Assembly (NCBI RefSeq): GCF_023008585.1
Contig: NZ_CP095391.1
Coordinates: 496,001-560,000 of the forward strand
Source of the DNA: Natribaculum breve
Lineage (GTDB): Archaea; Halobacteriota; Halobacteria; Halobacteriales; Natrialbaceae
Length of the DNA stretch: 64,000 bases
Reading direction: 5' to 3'
The number at the start of each line of letters is the position of its first letter. Position 1 is the stretch's first letter. This document shows positions 36,169-43,707 of this stretch, in pieces. The translations under genes were made by a program, and so were the position numbers. The notes below the pieces were generated by a model, which saw only the letters and a list, made by a program, of their open reading frames with translations, was not told where the DNA came from and did not search any database.

Positions 36169-36637
36169 ATGCACATGGTCATCTACGCCTTAGTCGAAGC
36201 ACCGACACAGCACGACGCTCTCGTCGAGGGAAAAAGCAGTCTTCGACCGTCTCGTCGGAGCGAATCCCCACGGCTGCGCCGTGTTTGACTACTACGTCAC
36301 GTTTGACGAAGACGATACGACAGTAGCCGGGAAAGCGCGTTGGGGAGACCTGCCGACGGCAGCACCCATCAATTCAGCGGAGGGCGGCGAGCTTCTCGAC
36401 CGGGCCTGGAAGGCCACCAAGGAAGAGTTTCAGCGAAATCTCGACCGCGTGAGGGAGGCGCTCGACGAGGACCTCGCTCGGCACGCGTTCCACCAGGTCG
36501 GCGCCTACGAGGGGCCGTCCATCCCGATGTACGATCAGCACGCACAGGGAATTCGGCATCGCGGCCAGCTGGATCGTGTCCTCGAGGAACTAGATTGTAC
36601 AACGTTTCGTTCTATCGCAGACCTCGTCTCGAATTAG
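36169..36637 (+). pseudogene. small conserved-looking gene with a one-base frameshift
   Basis: From ATG 36169 the frame reads MHMVIYALVEAPTQHDALVE and reaches a five-A run at 36231-36235. If one A is ignored it continues as AVFDRLVGANPHGCAVFDYY and then DEDDTTVAGKARWGDLP to the stop at 36637, giving ~155 residues. Without the correction the upstream frame stops within ~25 codons and the downstream part would begin at GTG 36281 with no clear start signal. It may be a real pseudogene, a sequencing error in a homopolymer, or translational slippage. Function is unknown; it abuts a MazF-like pair convergently, and the two stop codons overlap. Confidence 0.6.
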
Positions 36638-37104
36638 GTGATGAGTGTCGCTTCAAGATAGGTGACCACCTGTTCCGTGGCTTCGGTGGTAACCTCGTCA
36701 GTGAGGTGGCCTTGGTAACCATTCTCTGGAACTTCGTCGTCGGGAATGCTATCGAGGCGAGCGACGAGGTCACCAGTCGTATCCAGGAACCGATGTTGAA
36801 TCGCGGAAATCGACCACGGCATGATCGACGACCCCTCTGGTGCGCCGCCTTCTACCCAGCTCTCCGCCGAGAGAGGAATCGACTCATCGTGCCATGCCCG
36901 TGTCGTGAGCGTGAGACAGAGGTACTGCTCAGGGTGAAACGGGACAGCATCAGTACTGATGATCAGCCACGGACGTGGGGCCACACCTCCATCGTCATGC
37001 GATGACTCGGAGTGCATATCCGAGTCTTGTTTGAACGGGTCGACCCCCCAGACGACATCTCCACGCTCGAATTCGATGACCTCACCCTCGGCATCCCGCT
37101 TCAT
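36634..37104 (-). CDS. MazF/PemK-like toxin
   Basis: A 156-residue protein with the MazF-fold signatures: FERGDVVWGVDPF at the N-terminus, RPWLIISTDAVPFHPEQYLCLTLTTR, and a C-terminal ISAIQHRFLDTTG.LVARL. MazF toxins are sequence-specific endoribonucleases. A His/Ser-rich loop (DMHSESSHDDGG) is inserted after the first strand. Its ATG overlaps the stop codon of the upstream HTH gene (ATGA), so it is translated after its probable antitoxin. Confidence 0.82.
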   Translation of the reverse strand: MKRDAEGEVIEFERGDVVWGVDPFKQDSDMHSESSHDDGGVAPRPWLIISTDAVPFHPEQYLCLTLTTRAWHDESIPLSAESWVEGGAPEGSSIMPWSISAIQHRFLDTTGDLVARLDSIPDDEVPENGYQGHLTDEVTTEATEQVVTYLEATLIT

Positions 37105-37475
37105 TCGTTGTCCGTCTTCTCGGTCTCATCCGTGGCTGGCATATGTTCAACCCACTCGGAGGGATCCTCTTCGCCGTAGAGTTCGTTCAGACTCTCCGTG
37201 ACGAGTTCATACTGTGTGAGCGAGTGGAGACGGTCGCGGTCGTCCGTAATAGCCCAGTATTCACCCTTGTGGCGGACGAGCGCTTGTTCTTCAAGACGAT
37301 GCAGGACAGAATTGATGGAATTCTGTGGAATTTCTGTCGCTCCGGCAATTTCGACCGGTCGGAACGCCTGATCAGCGTGAGAGGCAAGGAACGACAGGAC
37401 GCGCTCCGGCTGCGTGAGTCCACCGCCGAGCGTATCCTCCGAACTTCCCTCGAATGTATCGATGTCGATCGGCAT
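37101..37475 (-). CDS. winged-helix protein, probable antitoxin
   Basis: A 124-residue protein from ATG 37475. Residues ~22-80 form a MarR-like winged helix: LTQPERVLSFLASHADQAFRPVEIAGATEIPQNSINSVLHRLEEQALVRHKGEYWAI. The C-terminal ~40 residues are acidic and could wrap the toxin, as MazE tails do. The four-base overlap with the MazF-like gene and the gene order (antitoxin first) support a type II toxin-antitoxin module. It lacks the AbrB/MazE fold and so is an unusual partner for MazF. Confidence 0.8.
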   Translation of the reverse strand: MPIDIDTFEGSSEDTLGGGLTQPERVLSFLASHADQAFRPVEIAGATEIPQNSINSVLHRLEEQALVRHKGEYWAITDDRDRLHSLTQYELVTESLNELYGEEDPSEWVEHMPATDETEKTDNE

Positions 37476-37638
37476 TGTCACTGTGTACCTACGTCTGTCT
37501 GTACGATAAAGCCTTTGTACGTGTACTGTGACCCGTATCGGTAGACTCGATAGCTACTGTCCGATATCTCGAAGTAGCGATAGGGGAGACCGGCTTGAGA
37601 GTTGACGGTTCGAACGTTCCGTTCTGGTATGCTTCCCG

Positions 37639-37989
37639 TCAGATTTTTGCCGTGGCCATTGCGACAAGGGACACACGCCGAACTCGGATACACGAACCTT
37701 CGACATCCTGGGCCTTGCTCGATGCCTCTGGCGGTGGATGAAAGTGGGCGTCGTCGTTCGGTGCTGGGTAGTCATGTTGATGGATATCCCAGCGAACGTC
37801 GAATCGTCCACCTGCGGAGTCTCCGATCCCATCGTCGAGGACGATCCGGAGTTCGCTCGGATCGAACGGATCATCGAGTTCGCCCGAAGCTAACGGCTCG
37901 ACCTGTTCGAATTCGTCGCGAAACTGGCGAAGCGATCGACGATCGATCGGCCCTCGAAGCGAGTGAGACTCGTTCGCAGGCCCCGTCAT
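37639..37989 (-). CDS. uncharacterised partner of an HTH gene
   Basis: A 116-residue acidic protein from ATG 37989, which overlaps the stop of the HTH gene (ATGA). It has the block RFDVRWDIHQHDYPAPNDDAHFHPPPEASSKAQ, a His/Pro-rich pattern that recurs in haloarchaeal proteins encoded after such regulators. The C-terminus (VSLVAMATAKI) looks shortened against what I remember of the family, so a 3' lesion is possible. Its biochemical function is unknown; with the HTH gene it forms a toxin-antitoxin-like pair by context only. Confidence 0.65.
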   Translation of the reverse strand: MTGPANESHSLRGPIDRRSLRQFRDEFEQVEPLASGELDDPFDPSELRIVLDDGIGDSAGGRFDVRWDIHQHDYPAPNDDAHFHPPPEASSKAQDVEGSCIRVRRVSLVAMATAKI

Positions 37990-38492
37990 GCGACGTTCGA
38001 CATCACTTCGTTCTCGGCCATCGACAGTGCCAGGGCTACTCTGGCGAAACTGAGATTCCGACGTGTCGTCCGCCACTCTATGAGTACTTCATCGTCGATG
38101 TGATCGTGTTTGAACACAGCCTCATCCGGGTTTTCCGCTTCGTACTCCTCTCGATATGACTGTAGTGTCCGCTCCAGCCGGTTTACGGACGCCGTCAGTT
38201 CGGACTGCTCACATCGATTCAGCATGTCTGTTGCCTCCTCGAGGATCAGTGACTGCTCCGACCGCCGATAGAGAGTCGCCGTTCGATCGGGGTCGGACGT
38301 CTTCACAGCAAATCCATTTTCGACGAGATCCTCGAGATGTTTCCGTGCAGTGTTCTCTGAGACGAACGCGTCTGCTGCAATCTCCGCGGCACTTTCCCCC
38401 TCGTAGGTCGTTGTGACTACGGTTTTGACCCGCTCGAACGGAGACGTCTCTTCTTTCCATTCCTCTTTCACGCTCTCGTTTACGTCGTCCAT
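37986..38492 (-). CDS. winged-helix regulator (DUF7342-like)
   Basis: A 168-residue protein. The N-terminal ~75 residues are a winged helix (WKEETSPFERVKTVVTTTYEGESAAEIAADAFVSENTARKHLEDLVENGFAV). A long helical part follows (LNRCEQSELTASVNRLERTLQSYREEYEAEN). It resembles the haloarchaeal DUF7342 type. The downstream gene overlaps it by four bases. It probably represses its own two-gene operon and may act as an antitoxin. Confidence 0.78.
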   Translation of the reverse strand: MDDVNESVKEEWKEETSPFERVKTVVTTTYEGESAAEIAADAFVSENTARKHLEDLVENGFAVKTSDPDRTATLYRRSEQSLILEEATDMLNRCEQSELTASVNRLERTLQSYREEYEAENPDEAVFKHDHIDDEVLIEWRTTRRNLSFARVALALSMAENEVMSNVA

Positions 38493-38916
38493 GTTATTCG
38501 ACGGTACGGCAGGTAGAGATAATATCTGGTGGTCAGTATTCTGATTTCAGACGCGGCTCGTCGTGCCTGGATACTGGAGGTGGCACATCCAGAGTCACCT
38601 GTCTCATTTCGCCATCTCAGACACTATCTGATCTTGTGCAACGAGGTATATGGATAGGTTCACAGGCGAAGGTTGTCATCTCGAGTTCGCTCGCTGTCGG
38701 CTCGAGTTCCTCGAGTGTGCAGGGTGCCGTGGACACCTGTCGTCGATGGTGGCAGACTCGAGGGCGTCTCGCCGTGTGGACTGCCGCGGACTGCTCGAGG
38801 AAGACACCGACGGCTACCGAACCGAGCATGCAACCGCGTTGCGGGTGGGTTTCGTCTGTGTCCAGAGAGTAGGTGACCTCTCTCGAGGTTTCGATAGGGG
38901 GGTCGTCGGACCCTGT
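38493..38916. other. gene-poor stretch rich in CTCGAG
   Basis: No convincing coding frame in any register. It contains at least six CTCGAG hexamers between ~38680 and 38890, continuing the dense array seen in the coiled-coil operon. It carries the promoter of the DUF7342-like gene and the 3' side of the operon. Confidence 0.45.
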
Positions 38917-39879
38917 CTACGGGTCGCCGAAGACGTCAGCTGTCTCCGGGGCGTGGTCGGTGGTCGCTTCTGGTTCGCCCGGGACGTCAGCGTCGTCGGG
39001 GAGGATCAGCCGACGCTCGGTGTACTCGAGGCCGTTCTTGCGCTCGGTCTTCTTGCGAACGGCGAGGCGGTTTTTCGACAACTCGAGGGCAGCGTCGATC
39101 GTCCTCGAGACGAGTTTCTTGGCGTACGCCTCGCTGGTGCCGGGTTCCTGCCGGCGGATCCAGTGTTTCAGATCGCTCGCTTTGACGTACTCGCGGATTC
39201 CCTTGCAGCCCGATTGCCACGGATCGTCGCCGACGCTGGGATCGGTCCGTGCCCGCCAGAGTCTGGCGGCGAGTCGCGTCGGGAGGGCGTTCGTCGTCGA
39301 GCGCAGCATCTCCTCGTCCATCCGGGCCAGTTGCTGGATCGGGAGCAGATCGCCGTGGGCCAGTGCGACCGCGTTGTCGCGCTCGAGTGGATCGGCCGAC
39401 TCGGGCAGCCGATAGTACGTCCGGCCGTCGTCTTTCGTGATCTTCTCGAGGTGGTTTGTCGTCACCTCGAGCTCACAGCGATCGACGTTCTCGGTCTGGA
39501 GGTGGGCCCCCTTCTCGAGTTCCCGCGCCTGGAGTTCCTCGATGCGTGCTTTGTTCGCGCCCGTGCGCTTGCGCGTGGCGTCTGTCGCCGCCTCGAGATG
39601 GTTCGTCGTGTCCTCGCAGTCCTCGAGGCGGTCGCGAAGCCTGTCGGTCGTCTCCCGGAGGGCATCGTTTTCGTCTTCGAGGGTTTCGTGTTCCGCCTCG
39701 AGCGTTTCGTGTTGTGACTCGAGAGTCTCTTTTTCGGCTTCGAGACGCTCGAGGCGATTTTGTGTTTCCTCGAGTTCGTTCTCGAGGTCGGCCACGCGGT
39801 CGACGAGTTGCTGGTTCTGTTCACACAGGCGTTCGACCAGTCGTCCGAGTTCGAGGTCGGTGGGGTGGTCATCGTGCAT
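38917..39879 (-). CDS. coiled-coil protein with C-terminal DNA-binding-like domain
   Basis: A 320-residue protein from ATG 39879 (GAGGTGATCGCG just upstream). Residues ~10-110 are a heptad-patterned coiled coil rich in Leu-Glu (LENELEETQNRLERLEAEKE). Residues ~130-320 are a mixed basic domain (TRLAARLWRARTDPSVGDDPWQSGCKGIREYVKASDLKHWIRRQEPG) that could bind DNA. It is the last gene of a four-gene operon, and I do not know the family. Its look recalls haloarchaeal plasmid and provirus proteins. Almost every Leu-Glu pair is encoded CTC-GAG. Confidence 0.75.
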   Translation of the reverse strand: MHDDHPTDLELGRLVERLCEQNQQLVDRVADLENELEETQNRLERLEAEKETLESQHETLEAEHETLEDENDALRETTDRLRDRLEDCEDTTNHLEAATDATRKRTGANKARIEELQARELEKGAHLQTENVDRCELEVTTNHLEKITKDDGRTYYRLPESADPLERDNAVALAHGDLLPIQQLARMDEEMLRSTTNALPTRLAARLWRARTDPSVGDDPWQSGCKGIREYVKASDLKHWIRRQEPGTSEAYAKKLVSRTIDAALELSKNRLAVRKKTERKNGLEYTERRLILPDDADVPGEPEATTDHAPETADVFGDP

Positions 39880-40174
39880 CGCGATCACCTCCCTCGGCGG
39901 TGGGTCGTGGGTTTGGATGCTGGGCGCTCGAGTGGGTTGTCTGGTCACTCGAGTGGGAGCAGGTTTCCTGATCGCTCGAGCGGGAGTCCGTCTGATCGCT
40001 CGAGCAGGAGACGTCGGCGACGAACTCGGTGCCAACCTGCCGCCACTGCGAGTTGCGGCGCTCGAACTCGCGTCGGACCCACGCGTTCTTATCGGGTTCG
40101 TCGCTCGGTTCGAAGACGACCTTGCGCGTCGGGCCGTGTGTCGGCGTCCACTCGAGCGTAAGGTGGTCGGTCAT
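39869..40174 (-). CDS. small uncharacterised protein with SSDQ repeats
   Basis: A 101-residue protein. Its ATG (40174) overlaps the end of the upstream gene, and its stop lies inside the start of the downstream one. The first half is a small beta-domain (LTLEWTPTHGPTRKVVFEPSDEP). The second half is a disordered tail with Ser-Ser-Asp-Gln repeated three times, where the Ser-Ser codons also spell CTCGAG in another frame. Function is unknown; the overlaps bind it to the coiled-coil operon. Confidence 0.7.
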   Translation of the reverse strand: MTDHLTLEWTPTHGPTRKVVFEPSDEPDKNAWVRREFERRNSQWRQVGTEFVADVSCSSDQTDSRSSDQETCSHSSDQTTHSSAQHPNPRPTAEGGDRDAR

Positions 40175-40629
40175 CGGTCCACCTCCACTGCGTCGAGCAG
40201 TTCACAGTACGCACGTTCGAGGTCACCCGGCGTGATCGGATGTTCTAACTCCAATTCTAGCTCGACGTCGAGCTCGTGGCGTGGACGCGTCTCGAGGTGG
40301 CTCTCGTGGTCGGGGCGTCGGTCGTCGGCTTCGGGACGACGATCGTCGGATTCTGGACGTCGATCGTCGGCGCTCTCGAGGTGCGTCGTCGGTTCGCGGT
40401 TTGGGTAGCTCTCGCAGTGGGGTGTCCGGGGGTCGAGTCGACGATCGTGCTCGTCGACGCGCGACTCGAGTGCGTCGAGTCGTCGGTCGACGTCCTCGAG
40501 TGCTGTTTCGAGGGTCTCGACCTGGGCGTCCGTTCGCTCGAGTTCAGCCTCGAGGGTCTCGAGTTCGGTCCTGGACGTCTCGAGGCGGTCGAGCAGGGTC
40601 GTGTGGCGAGACTCGAGGGAATCACTCAT
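40171..40629 (-). CDS. coiled-coil protein
   Basis: A 152-residue protein from ATG 40629. Residues ~5-60 form a coiled coil (LLDRLETSRTELETLEAELERTD). A His/Arg/Asp-rich region with repeated DDRRPE(S/A) follows (~80-105), and a short helical C-terminus (PITPGDLERAYCELLDAVEVDR). It overlaps both neighbours. The repeats suggest slippage-prone, fast-evolving sequence. Function is unknown; a role as scaffold for the other three gene products is only inference. Confidence 0.7.
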   Translation of the reverse strand: MSDSLESRHTTLLDRLETSRTELETLEAELERTDAQVETLETALEDVDRRLDALESRVDEHDRRLDPRTPHCESYPNREPTTHLESADDRRPESDDRRPEADDRRPDHESHLETRPRHELDVELELELEHPITPGDLERAYCELLDAVEVDR

Positions 40630-41131
40630 CGCGATCACCTCGATCCTGGTCACAGTCGGTGTCGTCGGGGGTCTGTTCGTGGTCGTCGGTGGTCTGGTTG
40701 TGGTCGTCGTCGGGGAGTTGTGTCGTGTTCGTGTCGGCTGGTGTCTCGTCGGTCTCCTGGTGATCGCCGATGACGTGTGCAGTATCGCTCGGGACAAGTG
40801 CACTCTCGGGGTCGACGATCGCGAACTCGAACTCCGGGTCCGGTTCGTCGGCCGGTCGGTACGGGATCGCCGCCTCGGGGCCGATCAACAGCAGTCCGAC
40901 CCGGCTCGTCTCCGCCCTGATCTCCCGCAGTCGGCGGACGACCTCTCGGCGCGTGTCTGGACTGGGGTCGATTCCGGTGGCGTCCTGGACGTCCGCGAGC
41001 AATCGCCGGGTCAGGTAGTCGATCGCCTCGAGGCGTCTCTCGATCGGCTGGGTGCCGCCGTCCGTGATTCGGGTGGTCGATGCGTTCCGTCGGTCGGGGC
41101 TTTCATTACCCCGCGAATCGTCGTTCGACAT
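40622..41131 (-). CDS. first gene of the coiled-coil operon, uncharacterised
   Basis: A 169-residue protein from ATG 41131. Residues ~30-75 are helical with an Arg-rich surface (ERRLEAIDYLTRRLLADVQDATG...RREVVRRLREIRAETSRVGLLLIGPEAA). The C-terminal ~60 residues are disordered, rich in Asp, Thr and Gln (DDDHNQTTDDHEQTPDDTD). I do not recognise it. It begins the operon, whose upstream region carries a repeated GCTTCCGTAG motif, and a PhiH1-repressor-like gene faces it on the other strand. Confidence 0.7.
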   Translation of the reverse strand: MSNDDSRGNESPDRRNASTTRITDGGTQPIERRLEAIDYLTRRLLADVQDATGIDPSPDTRREVVRRLREIRAETSRVGLLLIGPEAAIPYRPADEPDPEFEFAIVDPESALVPSDTAHVIGDHQETDETPADTNTTQLPDDDHNQTTDDHEQTPDDTDCDQDRGDRDE

Positions 41132-41223
41132 GGCTTCCGTAGGCTGGTTACGGGAGCTTCTCGCGGACTGGTGCCGCAAACACCGGTCCGCAATTTTGCG
41201 ACTCAAAACCGCAGAGAGTCACG

Positions 41224-41242
41224 CATAGCTTCCGTAGCTATG
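41224..41242. promoter_or_regulatory. operator-like inverted repeat between divergent genes
   Basis: CATAGCT-TCCGT-AGCTATG is a perfect inverted repeat of seven-base arms. Its core GCTTCCGTAG recurs at 41134-41143, at the start of the coiled-coil operon. It lies between that operon and the PhiH1-repressor-like gene, a natural place for the repressor to bind. Confidence 0.5.
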
Positions 41243-41365
41243 AATCTATCCTCCAGTGACATAAATCTTGACTACAAATGACGTTTGATACTACCGGCAA
41301 ATAGCGTTTGACGTCTTGGAGATGGTACTGATTTTTCTGTTCTGGTGGTAGCGTATTGTGAAGAG

Positions 41366-41626
41366 ATGGTCGAGCGGGTCCCATGGATGGCTCCTGTTGA
41401 TTACGAGATCCTGCTCTTTTTCGACGAGCATCCTATCCAGGCATCTCCAAAAGTGATTGCAGCGAATATCGACTACGACCGCCAATATGTGGGGAAGCGG
41501 TGTAGTACACTCGCTGATGCCGGTCTCTTGGAATCTGTCGGAGTTGGCCTCTATCAGCTCACAGAAACCGGCCACGCATATCTCGAGGGCGATCTCGACG
41601 TGAGCGAACTCGAGGTCGACGAGTAG
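41366..41626 (+). CDS. PhiH1-repressor-like winged-helix protein
   Basis: An 86-residue protein from ATG 41366. The sequence VPWMAPVDYEILLFFDEHPIQASPKVIAANIDYDRQYVGKRCSTLADAGLLESVGVGLYQLTETGHAYLEGDLD has the opening WM.P.D..IL, the recognition helix and the GLY.LT..G..YLEG.LD wing of the haloarchaeal virus PhiH1 repressor family. It is a likely autoregulator and repressor of the divergent coiled-coil operon. Its presence hints that the operon came with a provirus or plasmid. Confidence 0.82.
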   Translation: MVERVPWMAPVDYEILLFFDEHPIQASPKVIAANIDYDRQYVGKRCSTLADAGLLESVGVGLYQLTETGHAYLEGDLDVSELEVDE

Positions 41627-41689
41627 ATCGATTTCGGACTGCTCGATTCGACTACAACTACCCAGAAAGCCCCGACGTGCTCGAGGGCT

Positions 41690-41820
41690 GCGACTCGCTG
41701 TGCTCCTCGCTTCGCTGCGGTGCTTACTCCGCGAGGCCTTCGGCCTCGCTGATCCCTCGCTCACTTCGTTCGCGAGGACTTCGTCTCGCACCTCGAGCGC
41801 GTCGCCCCTTTCATTCCCAC
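41690..41820. repeat. cluster of UUCG-type hairpins
   Basis: Several short palindromes with TTCG loops lie together, for example GCGAGGCC-TTC-GGCCTCGC (41740s) and GCGAGGACTTCGTCTCGC (41780s). Such clusters are common at haloarchaeal gene ends. The stretch from 41627 to 42013 holds no credible gene. Confidence 0.5.
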
Positions 41821-42013
41821 CCGGCGTGGTTAGGTTGGCCAGCTGTTGTCGACGTGGTTCCGTCGGTGAGTTCGATTTTATTCGAGGGATTCTCGGTCTG
41901 GACGTGACTCGAGCTATTCCCGTTAGTCCTGTAGCGCCGTCGCTGTTCGAATGCGATCACGAGAACCTCTGTGGGTGTCTATTCGATAACCCCTCGAGAG
42001 ACGGTGACGTAGG

Positions 42014-42202
42014 TTACGTCTCACCCAGGTTCGACGACAGTTCGATGGATAATCCCACGATCCCGAGGACTAACGCGAGAAGCATGATCCCCCTCCCGAG
42101 TGCGGGTAATCCACTCGGGAATTCTATTGCCGCATAGATATCAAGAAATCCACCGAACAGTAGCAAGAGTATCGAAAATCGTTGTATTGCAGCGCCAACC
42201 AT
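42014..42202 (-). CDS. small two-helix membrane protein
   Basis: A 62-residue protein of two hydrophobic helices (FSILLLLFGGFLDIYAAI and GIMLLALVLGIVGLSIEL) joined by a short loop. No family is recognised. It begins a run of small minus-strand membrane ORFs in a lower-GC stretch. Confidence 0.6.
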   Translation of the reverse strand: MVGAAIQRFSILLLLFGGFLDIYAAIEFPSGLPALGRGIMLLALVLGIVGLSIELSSNLGET

Positions 42203-42340
42203 TGGTTAGGCAATTTTAGTCAACACCCATATTTGTTGTGACTATTATTTCATGTTCCATCCAAATCCAAATTGAGGCTCTATTGAAACACATAGCAGTT
42301 GATATAAACAGCGTGCTGAATACAGGGCGCGAGTCGGTCA

Positions 42341-42562
42341 CTACTGGCTAGCGCTGGGCTGGTTGAACAAGGCCATGATCGTAAACGCACCATAGGCTCC
42401 GAGCGTGTGAATCGCGACCTTGGAGACGAAGTCAGCGGTCGTTTGGATGTCTTGGAGATGGACAAAGAGTACATCAGTAGCCACGATGAAAACGGTGAAG
42501 ACTATACCGAAAGCCAACCGCCGAATGCTAAAAAGAGGGCTTGACCGGACGAAATCGAGCAT
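42341..42562 (-). CDS. small two-helix membrane protein
   Basis: A 73-residue protein with helices IRRLAFGIVFTVFIVATDVLFV and VAIHTLGAYGAFTIMALF. A TTTAAGTA box ~25 bases upstream supports the ATG at 42562 as a leaderless start. No family is recognised. It lies just inside the left inverted repeat of the 42276-43518 region. Confidence 0.6.
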   Translation of the reverse strand: MLDFVRSSPLFSIRRLAFGIVFTVFIVATDVLFVHLQDIQTTADFVSKVAIHTLGAYGAFTIMALFNQPSASQ

Positions 42563-42774
42563 TAGAGTATCTTGTACTTAAAACGAAGTGGTAAAGAAGC
42601 TTGCCCATGGCTCAGGTCGACTGCTGACTACACTCTCTATCTTGCACGCCGTTTCTGACAACAGTTCGGTAGTTAGTCGAGTCTCTGGAAGATACAAGGC
42701 GCGACTGCGGCACGAGTCGAAGGTCGATCTACGAAGGGTGGTGAACGGTCAGTAGAGATTCTTCACATAGCATC

Positions 42775-42879
42775 TCAGCCAATCCAATTGGGCATCTCGT
42801 CATCCCAAAATAATCGTACTAATGAGTAAATTACCCCGATGACGAACAATATAGCGATAACAGAGAGCACAGTTTCCAT
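42775..42879 (-). CDS. 34-residue single-helix membrane protein
   Basis: The frame from ATG 42879 reads METVLSVIAILFVIGVIYSL followed by a polar end with FWDDEMPNWIG. One hydrophobic helix fills most of it. It is too short for length-based gene calling. Its clean helix-plus-acidic-tail design and its place between two similar small genes support it. Function is unknown. Confidence 0.45.
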   Translation of the reverse strand: METVLSVIAILFVIGVIYSLVRLFWDDEMPNWIG

Positions 42880-43119
42880 ATTGACATCTTAGAGTTTGAT
42901 ACGAAATAACCTTTGATCAATTCGCACATGAAGTGAGCAGATGGTTCACCGGTTTCGACGCGAAACAAACGAAGCCGTCGTGCTAAACTCGTCCTCTATC
43001 TCGCACGCCGCTCTTGACAGCGCCTCAGGATTTCGGTCAGAGTCTGCTGAATACAGCGCGCGAATGTGACACGGATTGAGAACTGATCTGCGATGAGGGA
43101 GATCGATCAGTACAGAGTC

Positions 43120-43332
43120 CTACGGGTCGATATGATGTACCGCTTCTGGCGAAAGCAGACGGCCAGTTGGTAAAGCAACCCAACTATTTGGGAGAATACG
43201 AACTTTACCCTGGTGAAGAACCTGTTCCTGTTCAAAATCGCCGTACACAGTTGCATCTTCGTACTCGATTACCAACCCGTCTGCAACTTCGTTCGCAATT
43301 TCGTCCCATACTGACGTCGTTGAAATGACCAT
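43120..43332 (-). CDS. small uncharacterised soluble protein
   Basis: A 70-residue acidic protein (MVISTTSVWDEIANEVADGL, then a beta-rich part ending RLLSPEAVHHIDP). The ATG at 43332 lies ~24 bases after a TTTATTC box, which favours it over a GTG at 43350. The C-terminal part resembles an SH3-like small barrel. No family is recognised. The 3' side is followed by the region's repeat block. Confidence 0.55.
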   Translation of the reverse strand: MVISTTSVWDEIANEVADGLVIEYEDATVYGDFEQEQVLHQGKVRILPNSWVALPTGRLLSPEAVHHIDP

Positions 43333-43707
43333 ATCTAACAAATGGTTCACTGAATAAAAATTCTTTCCGCGAGTTAGAGATTGATCGACTTACAAGTATA
43401 CTGCTCGAATAATTCATTAGATTCAGAATGAAACAAGCGAAGCTGCCGTGCTGAACTTATGCTCTGTATGCAGCACGACTCCGAAAAACTATCATCGATT
43501 AAGTATTTCAACAGAGCCAGTAATCTATCTCGTCTGGTGACGGAATATTGCCCGCACTGTGTTCACCTTTCATTTGACCAGGGTAGTACTCGAGTTTGGT
43601 CTCTGGTGCTGTCGCTCCTCGAATGCGATCACCACGATGCATTCCGGTGTAGATCCGGCGAAATCCCTGGGATGAGAGCGCCTCGATGAGAAGGACGGGG
43701 AGTGCAC

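Larger units (their letters stand above)
42276..43518. repeat. region bounded by inverted GGCTCT(A/G)TTGAAA(C/T)AC ends
   Basis: GGCTCTATTGAAACAC at 42276 and its inverted near-copy (GGCTCTGTTGAAATAC on the minus strand, 43503-43518) enclose three small minus-strand genes. Each end is followed within ~45 bases by a GTGCTG(A/C)ATACAG block. Related blocks recur inside (about 42660-42710 and 42980-43060). No transposase and no target duplication were found. Confidence 0.5.

Noticed and set aside
42276..43518. Complete insertion sequence
   Set aside because: The ends are inverted, but no transposase frame and no matching flanking duplication could be found.
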